Assembly: GCF_900110245.1 (NCBI RefSeq)
Contig: NZ_FOCZ01000006.1
Location: 526,435 to 590,434 of the forward strand
Source: Niastella yeongjuensis
GTDB lineage: Bacteria > Bacteroidota > Bacteroidia > Chitinophagales > Chitinophagaceae
Direction of reading: 5' to 3'
Length of the DNA stretch: 64,000 nt
In this document: one piece after another, positions 24,775 through 31,903 of the stretch
Layout of the letters: every line of letters begins with the position of its first letter
Numbering within the stretch: position 1 is the first letter of the stretch
Made by a program: the position numbers and the translations under genes
Notes under the pieces: generated by a model
What the model was told of the DNA's origin: nothing
The model's input: only the letters and a program-made list of their open reading frames with translations
Database searches by the model: none

Positions 24775-27402
24775 TTACCGGATGAGTTCGATTGTCCCCT
24801 TTTTTCTGATAACCCGGCCTGTATAATCCACTCCTTCCAACGCCCACACAAACGTACCGGCGCTCAGGTGATTTCCTTTCAGCGTGCCATTCCATCCTGC
24901 TGCCAGATCAGTAGTACGGAACACTTCCTGCCCCCATCGGTTCATAATTACAAAATACTTCAATGCTTTCATCCCGGGTGCTGTTACTCTAAAGATGTCA
25001 TTGCGGCCGTCGCCATTGGGGGTAAAAGCATTGGGCACATAGATGTCCACGTTTTTGAACACCTTTACAAAAACCGCATCCGATGCCGTGCAACCTTCCG
25101 GTGTTACGGCCGTTACCTGGTAGGTGATATTATTTTCCGGCTGGGCTATCGGGTTGGCAGTTGATGGAGTTGTCAATCCATAAGAAGGCGACCAGGCAAA
25201 CTGCGTAAATCCACTTTTATTAAGATCTACCGCCTGCATTTGCAGGGGTTGCCCCAATGCAACAATCGTATCGTTACCGGCCCATACCTGTGTAGGCGGA
25301 ACTACATGGAATAATACCGAATCTTCTTTTAAAGAACGGCAACCCTGTGCATCGGTAACCTGCAGGGTATACAGCACAGATCTTTCCGGATGAATTACCT
25401 CAGGCGCGTCAACAGCTGTATTACTTAAATAGGTCTCGGGTTTCCATTTATAACTTAAGCCACCGCTGCCATGCAACAAACCATCATAGGTATAACAAAC
25501 GCTGGTATCATTACCTGCGTGGGCAATGGGAGCAGGCAGCACGGTCACTACCAGTGAATCGGTCAGTGTACAGGTGCCTTTGGTGGCCGATAAATAATAT
25601 TTAGTGGTTGTTGGTGGCGAGGCAGAAGGATTAACAATTGTCGTATTGCTGATACCAGCAACCGGGGTCCACGAAAAATTGATTCCATTGGAAGTACCTG
25701 AAAGCGGGGTACTGAGGCCTTCACAAATGGTTGCATCATTTCCCGCGTCTACCACCAGGTCGCTTACGGTAATAATAACAGGGATGGAAACTTCAACATA
25801 ATTAACTACATCTTTGATTAAGGCTACATGTGTGCCCGGCGTCAGATTTGAAAACACGTTATTCGCTCCAAAAATTAAATTATCAACACCGTACGTATAT
25901 GGCGGGGTTCCACCTTTTCCAATGATCGTGATCCGTCCTCCTTTTCCACCACAAACAGTTTCGGTTTTTGCATCCAGGTCAAGGTCGCTTAACTGGAAAA
26001 TATCGAGAATCGTGGTATTCTGACAATCGATAACAATATCGGCAAAAATTGTAAAGGAGTTAATCCCATGAAGATTGGTAAAGGAAGCCGTGGAGCTGGT
26101 AGCCGTACCTCCATCGGGTTTTAGCAACGTATAGGTGATCACCGCATTGGCAGGTGGCGCCGGAAATATGGTAGCTGTTACGCTATTTTTGGTAGCTTTA
26201 GCTGTTAGTATATAGTTTATGCGCGGTTTAGGTAAGGCACAATAAGCAGACAAATTCACGGCAGCTACAAACCCATCACCACCGGCATATACGTAATTCC
26301 GGTCTTCATCATACTCAAGCGCATATACGGCTTTTCCTGAATAACCGGGGATATCGATATCGGCAACCGCATTGTCATCGAATACAGTTCCATTGAACTG
26401 CAGCACTTTTATACTTCCACTGGCTGTACCAATAAAAACATGATCGCAATTGTCGGCATAAATACCCTGTTGCATCAACGCCGTGGAGGAAAATGTAAGT
26501 GGAGTACCGACTGTTGCGCCCGTTGACTTATCGAATGCTTTTAGATTTTTACCATCATAGTAGAAAAGGTATTTTGAACTTACAGCCAGTACATTGGCAG
26601 CATTGGTACCTGATCCGGAACCAGCCATGAAAGGGGCATTATTATCTTCCTGTAAAGTAGTATATCCAGTTAGCGTATTCCATTTCTGATCGGCTGCCGT
26701 ATAGGGCTGGCTGTTTTTATAGATCCTGTTGTTAACAAACGGAGTTCCATCGGAGGCCAGAATACAATACAGGTCCTTGTTAGCCGGATCAACAACAAAA
26801 TCTGCCACATCCTGCTTATAAGGATAAGTGGTAATACCTGTTACGTTATAAGAACTGAAACCCGTAGCTGGTGGCAACAACATGCCCATGTTATCATGAT
26901 AATCACCATTGGTCCCGCCGCCACTGGCAATCAGTATTTGTGGAGAACCGCCATTGCAGTACCAACGCATTTTCCAGATCTCACCATTGTTGTTATTGGC
27001 ATCGGTAAAAAAGCGTGTTCTATAATTATCATAGGTACCTGAAACGCCGTTTAGCCGAATAACCCTGCCACCACCGGCAGCGGCCCCCGGGCCAACATAT
27101 ACGTGCCCTGTTGTTTTTTCAACTGCCCAGCCACCAAAATTACCTCCATACTGCCAGCCGGGAACAGGAACAGAATACTTCCACAGCAAGCCACCCCCGT
27201 TACTAAGTTTCGCAATCTGTCCCGCCGTATTGTCACCCCCCTGCACGTAAACCTCTCCCCCATAATTAAAATCTACCTGCATTACCTTTCCGGCATTTAC
27301 GCCGGTAAGCGCTGCCGTTGTACCAGCCACAAAAACTACTTGGGCAACCAGGTTATTATATAGCAGAAAAGATAATACCAGCGTAAGAGCAAACCTATAC
27401 AT
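24775..27402 (-). CDS. Secreted protein with PKD-like repeats and type IX C-terminal sorting domain
   Basis: 875 residues, signal peptide MYRFALTLVLSFLLYNNLVAQ. Residues ~22-395 form a propeller-like region (GKVMQVDFNYGGEVYVQGG, YALEYDEDRNYVYAGGDGFV). Then comes an SprB-like repeat (about 475-545, ETVCGGKGGRITIIGKGGTP) and two to three PKD-like modules (VDAGNDATICEGLS, AHAGNDTSVCY, VWAGNDTIVALGQ). The last ~90 residues are the gliding-motility CHU_C type-B sorting domain: YVPNAFTPNGDGRNDIFRV, FVIMNRWGQEVFRT, GWNGTLKG, GTFVWALEG. The protein should cross the outer membrane by type IX secretion and remain at the surface or be released. No enzyme motif is seen; adhesion or structural role inferred. 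Confidence 0.85.
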   Translation of the reverse strand: MYRFALTLVLSFLLYNNLVAQVVFVAGTTAALTGVNAGKVMQVDFNYGGEVYVQGGDNTAGQIAKLSNGGGLLWKYSVPVPGWQYGGNFGGWAVEKTTGHVYVGPGAAAGGGRVIRLNGVSGTYDNYRTRFFTDANNNNGEIWKMRWYCNGGSPQILIASGGGTNGDYHDNMGMLLPPATGFSSYNVTGITTYPYKQDVADFVVDPANKDLYCILASDGTPFVNNRIYKNSQPYTAADQKWNTLTGYTTLQEDNNAPFMAGSGSGTNAANVLAVSSKYLFYYDGKNLKAFDKSTGATVGTPLTFSSTALMQQGIYADNCDHVFIGTASGSIKVLQFNGTVFDDNAVADIDIPGYSGKAVYALEYDEDRNYVYAGGDGFVAAVNLSAYCALPKPRINYILTAKATKNSVTATIFPAPPANAVITYTLLKPDGGTATSSTASFTNLHGINSFTIFADIVIDCQNTTILDIFQLSDLDLDAKTETVCGGKGGRITIIGKGGTPPYTYGVDNLIFGANNVFSNLTPGTHVALIKDVVNYVEVSIPVIITVSDLVVDAGNDATICEGLSTPLSGTSNGINFSWTPVAGISNTTIVNPSASPPTTTKYYLSATKGTCTLTDSLVVTVLPAPIAHAGNDTSVCYTYDGLLHGSGGLSYKWKPETYLSNTAVDAPEVIHPERSVLYTLQVTDAQGCRSLKEDSVLFHVVPPTQVWAGNDTIVALGQPLQMQAVDLNKSGFTQFAWSPSYGLTTPSTANPIAQPENNITYQVTAVTPEGCTASDAVFVKVFKNVDIYVPNAFTPNGDGRNDIFRVTAPGMKALKYFVIMNRWGQEVFRTTDLAAGWNGTLKGNHLSAGTFVWALEGVDYTGRVIRKKGTIELIR

Positions 27403-27466
27403 GAACGTTGGAGTTATATACGCCGCTAAAATACAAAAGCTTTTTTGCAGATAAAATACCTATACG

Positions 27467-28096
27467 TTATAAATATTTTTCAAACCAGTTGGCGGCCAGG
27501 TCGGCCACCTTGTGTAAAGCCCCGGGTTCTTCAAATAAGTGCGAAGCGCCTTCAACAATTTCCATATCCTTTTCACCAGTGAGTTGTTCAAAGGCCTTGT
27601 TGTTTAAACCCAGCACCTGTGTATCGCGGGAGCCAACAATGAGCAGCGTGGGTGCTTTTACCTGTTTCAAAGCAACAGCCAGATCGGGCCGGCCGCCACG
27701 GCTTACCACCGCATTAATATTTTTCTCGAGCATGGCCGCCGCCTGTAAGGCGGAAGCAGCGCCTGTACTGGCGCCAAAATAACCAATGGGTAATTGGTCC
27801 AGATCAGGATGTTGCTTTACCCATTCCGTTACCTGTACCAATCGATGGCTCAACAACGCAATATCAAACCGGTTTTCATACACTTCGTCTTCTAATACGG
27901 TTAACAGGTCGGTGAGCAGCGTTGCCATGTTGTGTTTATTCAGCACATCCGCCACAAAATTATTGCGCGGACTTAACCGGCTGCTGCCACTCCCATGCGC
28001 AAAGATCACCACGCCCCTTGCCTTAGCCGGTTCAGCCAGATTGGCACTCAGGGCAACAGTCTGTAAATTGATCTGTATTTCCTTTTTGCGGGTCAT
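27467..28096 (-). CDS. Alpha/beta hydrolase, dienelactone-hydrolase-like
   Basis: 209 residues, cytoplasmic (no signal). Core features are VVIFAHGSGSSR (oxyanion-hole HG motif near residue 33), the nucleophile elbow GYFGASTGAAS with Ser near 109, APTLLIVGSRDTQVLG preceding the acid, and a C-terminal GASHLFEE carrying the likely catalytic His. The length matches the small DLH-like alpha/beta hydrolases that often accompany phosphoribosyltransferases. Transcribed in the same direction as its neighbours but separated by 50-65 bp, so operon membership is uncertain. Substrate unknown. Confidence 0.8.
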   Translation of the reverse strand: MTRKKEIQINLQTVALSANLAEPAKARGVVIFAHGSGSSRLSPRNNFVADVLNKHNMATLLTDLLTVLEDEVYENRFDIALLSHRLVQVTEWVKQHPDLDQLPIGYFGASTGAASALQAAAMLEKNINAVVSRGGRPDLAVALKQVKAPTLLIVGSRDTQVLGLNNKAFEQLTGEKDMEIVEGASHLFEEPGALHKVADLAANWFEKYL

Positions 28097-28146
28097 GGGG
28101 CGTACTTTTACAAAAAGCTGAAAATTCCATGCCAGTGCAGGGCCTG

Positions 28147-29073
28147 TTATTTGTGCTTAAAAATGATCACCGCATTCTTTTTCAGATCGGAGGCTGCTTT
28201 TAATTGAAAGCGGTCTTTGCCCGCTTCAATGGTCAATAAGGCAGTATTGGGTGGAATGGTACCGAGGTTATTGGCTACCAGAACAAATTCATGAACAGGC
28301 ACATTCCGGTCTAATGGCACCACCACCCGGTATGGATGTGCCGATACAAAAAGACGTGACACAAGGATCGCGTTGTTATGAAAAACAGTTACCGTATCGC
28401 CATCGACCACCTCGTTATCGGCAATACTGATCACAATGCTGTCGGCAGCAGTAATGATCGTACTCAACGTATCGGGAACCCGCAGGATCTTAACGGCAGT
28501 GATACTATCATTAAACGCTTTTTTAGCAAGTTCGTCGTGGGTAAGACTGGGCGCCGGCACAGCGATGGCCGTATTAAACGTATCAGCTTTCCTGTTTTGC
28601 TCCACAGTATTATTTTGACTATTGTGCTTTACTAACCAGGAAAACATATAATCGGTGGTATCTGCCCTTGAGCTTACCTGTCGCAACACAGTACGCACGG
28701 CCATACCCATAGAAAGTATTTGCGTTAAGGCCGATTTGGCATTGGCAGAACCGATCAGGTATTTACCATCGCTCTGTACGCTGAAGGTAAGTTTATAGGT
28801 GCACATTACATGGTTAGCTGTTCTTGCAATGAAGCTTTGGCCAGCGCCTTTTAATAGCCGGGTTGAATCATTAAAATTGCCTAAAAAATTGGTCTTGCAA
28901 AAACCCATACCCTCATCATAAGTATAGCCTATATAGGTACTTCCCTGTTTGATCAACACCAGGTTCATATACTCCGCATCGATACGTCCTTCCCAGGTTC
29001 CGGAAAGATCTTGCGCCCAACATGGCTCACCGATACACAGCCATAAAAGCAGGAAACAGAACAGCAACCTCAT
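28147..29073 (-). CDS. Secreted protein of unknown function
   Basis: 308 residues from the ATG at 29073 (a TTG start three codons earlier is possible). It has a signal peptide (MRLLFCFLLLWLC ... CWAQ) and then a lipocalin-like or beta-sheet N-terminal domain (LSGTWEGRI, NLVLIKQGSTYIGYTYDEG). A low-complexity middle follows (about 165-205). The C-terminal ~100 residues are a beta domain (ISIADNEVVDGDTVTVFHN, VPVHEFVLVANNLGTIPPNT) that reads like an Ig-like/cohesin-type fold. I do not recognise a named family. Upstream lies a strong 13-bp hairpin (29127-29156). Confidence 0.65.
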   Translation of the reverse strand: MRLLFCFLLLWLCIGEPCWAQDLSGTWEGRIDAEYMNLVLIKQGSTYIGYTYDEGMGFCKTNFLGNFNDSTRLLKGAGQSFIARTANHVMCTYKLTFSVQSDGKYLIGSANAKSALTQILSMGMAVRTVLRQVSSRADTTDYMFSWLVKHNSQNNTVEQNRKADTFNTAIAVPAPSLTHDELAKKAFNDSITAVKILRVPDTLSTIITAADSIVISIADNEVVDGDTVTVFHNNAILVSRLFVSAHPYRVVVPLDRNVPVHEFVLVANNLGTIPPNTALLTIEAGKDRFQLKAASDLKKNAVIIFKHK

Positions 29074-29126
29074 ACACCACAATTAACATAAGAAAGTTAG
29101 TTGATTATGGGCAGATTCTATAAACA

Positions 29127-29156
29127 CACCAGCCTTTCTTTTCAGAAAGGCTGGTG
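29127..29156 (-). terminator. Strong hairpin terminator
   Basis: A perfect 13-bp stem (CACCAGCCTTTCT at 29127-29139 with its complement at 29144-29156) over a 4-nt loop, followed in minus sense by TGTTTATAG. It sits just past the stop of the small broken gene at 29172-29368, so it most likely ends that transcript. Confidence 0.6.
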
Positions 29157-29171
29157 CTTATTTGCCTGATA

Positions 29172-29368
29172 TTACCAATCCGATGTTATTTGATCCTCAG
29201 AAATTACCGATAGGCGCACCAGTACACCAATAAAAACGGCAAGTCCGTAAATATCATGGCCAATGGCGTATTGCAATACCCAGGCAATGCTTAGGCCATT
29301 CCCCTACAGTCCGACACCCAATCATACAGTGCGAGTTGTACTTCCTTTATGGCCTTTTCACATTTCAT
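29172..29368 (-). pseudogene. Small gene (about 65 codons) split by an apparent 1-bp frameshift
   Basis: From ATG at 29368 the frame reads MKCEKAIKEVQLALYDWVSD and stops at 29291. The neighbouring frame from 29303 reads on as NGLSIAWVLQYAIGHDIYGL and ends ...ITSDW-stop at 29172. Restoring one G in the four-G run at 29301-29304 joins both halves into one 65-residue protein with a hydrophobic C-terminal half (VFIGVLV), possibly a small membrane protein. Both halves look coding and a terminator follows directly. It is either a decayed gene or a sequencing error. Family not recognised. Confidence 0.4.
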
Positions 29369-29536
29369 TAATAAACTTTCCCCGCTTTACTACTGTTTAT
29401 TATAAAAGACAAGCAACAATTTTTACTTTTTTCATAATAAATAAGGAACCGGCCTTTGAGCCGGTTTTTTATTGCTTTCACATTTCATTAATAAACTTCC
29501 GGGCTCCGCTTCCTTCTATTATACAAACAAGCAACA
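29355..29536. repeat. Duplicated ~63-bp leader element
   Basis: Two copies (about 29355-29419 and 29474-29536) share TTTCACATTTCATTAATAAA plus CTT at one end and TATTATA-to-CAAGCAACAA at the other, with a divergent middle. In minus sense each holds TTGTTGCTTG, a TATAATA box, an A/T-rich spacer and then ATGAAATGTGAAA. The first copy supplies the start of the small broken gene at 29368. The second starts only an 18-codon ORF that runs into the terminator at 29447-29470. A duplicated promoter/start region is the simplest reading. Confidence 0.5.
29447..29470. terminator. Intrinsic terminator
   Basis: AACCGGC (29447-29453) pairs with GCCGGTT (29460-29466), followed by six T on the plus strand and preceded by A-rich DNA, so it can work in both directions. 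It separates the two copies of the duplicated leader element. Confidence 0.65.
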
Positions 29537-29575
29537 AATAAAACGCTTGCATAAAAAACCTTAAAAATCAGTTAT

Positions 29576-29752
29576 ATGAAAACGATATTCACCCTTACCA
29601 CTCTTGTACTTATAGTAATTGCCAGTTTTGTAAGCGCCGTAATGTTCAAATTTGGCAACTATAATTTTTCAGCCCTGTTGGTACTGACCAGCTTCCTTTC
29701 TTCTGTATTGTGGATACATGTTGTAAACAGCAAGAAAGTGATCTTGCGATAA
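29576..29752 (+). CDS. Small membrane protein (58 aa)
   Basis: ATG at 29576 to TAA at 29750-29752, 58 residues. It reads MKTIFTLTTLVLIVIASFVS, then a short polar turn (KFGNYN), a second hydrophobic stretch (FSALLVLTSFLSSVLWIHVV) and a basic tail NSKKVILR. Two transmembrane helices with a positively charged cytosolic end fit a small inner-membrane protein. A terminator follows 30 bp downstream and the duplicated leader element lies upstream, which supports it as a real transcript unit. Function unknown. Confidence 0.6.
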   Translation: MKTIFTLTTLVLIVIASFVSAVMFKFGNYNFSALLVLTSFLSSVLWIHVVNSKKVILR

Positions 29753-29782
29753 GAAAGTATTTCAGAAACCACATAGATATGA

Positions 29783-29816
29783 AAAACAGGTATCGAATTC
29801 GGTAGCCTGTTTTTTT
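29783..29816. terminator. Intrinsic terminator shared by convergent genes
   Basis: AAACAGG and CCTGTTT arms enclose a CGAATTCG palindrome, followed by seven T on the plus strand and A-rich DNA on the other side. It ends the small membrane protein gene and, in the other direction, the AraC gene whose stop is at 29815. Confidence 0.65.
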
Positions 29817-30606
29817 ATTGTGCTTTCTGCACCGCTGCCGGTGACTTACCAAATTGTTTTTTAAAGGCGTAGGAGAAATGGGAGAGATTTTCGAAACCCA
29901 CTTCCAGGTATACATCACCGGGCTTTTTGTGCTGGTTTTTTATTTGAAAGTGCGCTTCTTCCAGCCGTTTGCGGGTAAGCCAGGTGCCGGGCATTTCATT
30001 AAAGACCTTGTTAAAATCGCGTTTGAAGGTTGACAGGCTTCGGCCTGCTAAAAAAGCAAATTGTTCCAGCTTGATATTGAACCGGAAGTTTTTGTTCATA
30101 AACGTTTCCAGGTCTACGCGCTGGGGAATGCTGAAGTTGAAAAATACATGGGCCCAGGCGGGGTTTTGTTTTAACAGAATGATCAGCAGCTCTTCTCTTT
30201 TTACATCGGCAAAGTCGGGGTCCAGTTTTTCCGATCCTTTATAATAAGGCTCCAGCGAGTTTACGAAGTTTCGCACCAGGGCATTCGTTTCTACCGTTAA
30301 AATTGAATCATCGTTGTCGAATACCCCGGGTTTATATGGATGTTTTTCCAGAAATGAGCGCAAAAAAGGCTCGTCCAGCGCAATCACGATCTTATGGAAC
30401 TCATTGTCCACTTTATTCTTGGTATAGCGGATCAAATGGTTTTTCCGGGCGATGATGGCATCGCCCGGATTGGAAATATATTTTTTTTCGCCATCATAGG
30501 CTACATAGGTTCCCTGCAATAAATACATGAAATAATGCTCCGGGATCAGGTGTTCCGGTGAAATTCCCGGGCCCAGGTAACAGGAATGTATTTTATCTAT
30601 TTCCAC
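29815..30606 (-). CDS. AraC-family transcriptional regulator
   Basis: 263 residues. The N-terminal cupin-like sensor domain (about 1-110, YFMYLLQGTYVAYDG, NPGDAIIARKNHLIRY) is followed by the AraC double HTH at about 160-260 (LEQFAFLAGRSLSTFKRDF and YLEVGFENLSHFSYAFKKQF, ending G-KSPAA). It closely resembles the regulator at 407-1207. It starts 3 bp after the reductase gene at 30610, so the two form an operon. Two direct copies of a 16-bp sequence upstream of the reductase (31631-31669) are a plausible binding site, making the unit autoregulated. Confidence 0.9.
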   Translation of the reverse strand: MEIDKIHSCYLGPGISPEHLIPEHYFMYLLQGTYVAYDGEKKYISNPGDAIIARKNHLIRYTKNKVDNEFHKIVIALDEPFLRSFLEKHPYKPGVFDNDDSILTVETNALVRNFVNSLEPYYKGSEKLDPDFADVKREELLIILLKQNPAWAHVFFNFSIPQRVDLETFMNKNFRFNIKLEQFAFLAGRSLSTFKRDFNKVFNEMPGTWLTRKRLEEAHFQIKNQHKKPGDVYLEVGFENLSHFSYAFKKQFGKSPAAVQKAQ

Positions 30607-30609
30607 GTT

Positions 30610-31581
30610 TTAAATTAATGCATCGATGGTCTCTAACAAGGTGGTTTCTTTTGATCTTGGCTTCCAGCCCAGCACAGTCCTCGCTTTTTCGTTGCTCATG
30701 TGCACATACAGTTCTGCCCCGATCGGTTTCAGTTCAGCCATCTTTACAGCCCGCTGTGGCCGTTCTTTCCGGATCAACTCCGCTACGTCATAAATACTCA
30801 CTGACCCTTCCGAAGCGGCCAGAAAGCGCTCTCCTTTTGCTGCGGGATGTGTCATGGCTATGAGGTGAATATCCGCCGTATCACGCACATCGACAATATT
30901 AAAGGTAAAATTAGGCGTTTCTTTTATATCCCCGTTCAGCAGGCCCTTCAACGCAAATTCCATCGATGCCGAATAGTTCCCGCCAGGCACGGGACCAAAA
31001 ATACCTACCGGATTGATCACCGTTAACTCCATCTGGCCGCCTTCCTGCTCCATAAAATCCCAGGCCGCTTTTTCTGCAATGGCTTTTGATTTCAGATACG
31101 GGCGCAGACCAGGCGTATGGGGATCTGTCCAGTCCATTTCTGTAAAAACATAATTCTCCGGACTTCTGCTATAACCGATCGCTGCAAAAGAAGAGGTCAA
31201 TACCACACGTTTTACCCCCGCATCGCGGGCTGCTTTCAACACCCGTAAAGAACCATCTCTTGCCGGGATGATCAATTCATTTTCATCGGCAGGGTCCATG
31301 GCCGGGAAGGGTGAAGCTACGTGTAATACATAGGTACAATCGCGCACCGCTTCCGCCCAATTGTCATCTTTGGTAAGATCTGCCTCCACAAAGCTCAATT
31401 GATCGAAGTTGCCGATGCCGCCCGCTTTGAGTGCATTAATGATCTCTTCTTTTCTTGATAGGGAACGGATGGTTGTTTTTACGATATATCCTTCCTGTAA
31501 CAATTGTAATACACATTGTAGTCCCAAATAACCGGAGCCTCCGGTAACCAACACGGTTGTTGTTATTGCTGATCTTTTCAT
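30610..31581 (-). CDS. NAD(P)-dependent epimerase/aldehyde reductase (extended SDR)
   Basis: 323 residues, cytoplasmic. The Rossmann motif VLVTGGSGYLGLQCVLQLL (GxxGxxG near residue 15) and the RSLSR cofactor-selecting loop suggest NADP. An 'LTSSFAAIGYS' strand carries the catalytic Ser region, a 'YLKSKAIAEKAAW' segment holds the YxxxK pair near 160-166, and INPVGIFGPVPGG follows. This is the dihydroflavonol-4-reductase/aldehyde-reductase branch of extended SDRs, using aldehydes or ketones as substrates. Probably controlled by the AraC protein encoded directly downstream. Confidence 0.88.
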   Translation of the reverse strand: MKRSAITTTVLVTGGSGYLGLQCVLQLLQEGYIVKTTIRSLSRKEEIINALKAGGIGNFDQLSFVEADLTKDDNWAEAVRDCTYVLHVASPFPAMDPADENELIIPARDGSLRVLKAARDAGVKRVVLTSSFAAIGYSRSPENYVFTEMDWTDPHTPGLRPYLKSKAIAEKAAWDFMEQEGGQMELTVINPVGIFGPVPGGNYSASMEFALKGLLNGDIKETPNFTFNIVDVRDTADIHLIAMTHPAAKGERFLAASEGSVSIYDVAELIRKERPQRAVKMAELKPIGAELYVHMSNEKARTVLGWKPRSKETTLLETIDALI

Positions 31582-31630
31582 CTTTGTTATTTATTTCTCA
31601 GCAAAGCTCTTGTAAATACCTACGGCATGT

Positions 31631-31669
31631 TTTGTTTTAAAGTTCAATCTTTCTTTGTTTTAAAGTCCA
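31631..31669 (-). promoter_or_regulatory. Direct repeat, candidate AraC operator
   Basis: TTTGTTTTAAAGTTCA (31631-31646) and TTTGTTTTAAAGTCCA (31654-31669) are near-identical direct repeats spaced 23 bp apart (about two helical turns), 50-88 bp upstream of the reductase/AraC operon start. Spaced direct half-sites are typical for AraC-family dimers. Confidence 0.45.
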
Positions 31670-31740
31670 TTATGTAAGCAGGAAGCCTTTCCATATTTTA
31701 CAAAATCTGTTGACTATATATTAAACCGGATTGTAATTGT

Positions 31741-31771
31741 TTCTAACCGTTAGAACTTGATTTCAATCAAG
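31741..31771. promoter_or_regulatory. Two abutting palindromes upstream of the Druantia operon
   Basis: TTCTAACCGTTAGAA (31741-31755, 7-bp arms, 1-nt centre) is immediately followed by CTTGATTTCAATCAAG (31756-31771, 7-bp arms, 2-nt centre). They lie about 130 bp before the druH start, in a 322-bp gap that otherwise holds the AraC-type repeats and a leader hairpin (CGCTCCA at 31833-31839 with TGGAGCG at 31879-31885). They are likely operators for dimeric regulators or part of the transcript leader. Confidence 0.4.
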
Positions 31772-31903
31772 CTGCTTTTATTGATATTATTTCTACCTTG
31801 AATGCCGTTTAGCCCCAGACCTGATAACTATACGCTCCACCAATCCGTATTCTCCCTGTTTTAAACTTGCCAGTTTAATGGAGCGCTGTTAAAACCCGTG
31901 TTA

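Noticed and set aside
29263..29541. 92-codon plus-strand ORF
   Set aside because: It runs through the duplicated leader element and a terminator hairpin and reads as low-complexity sequence.
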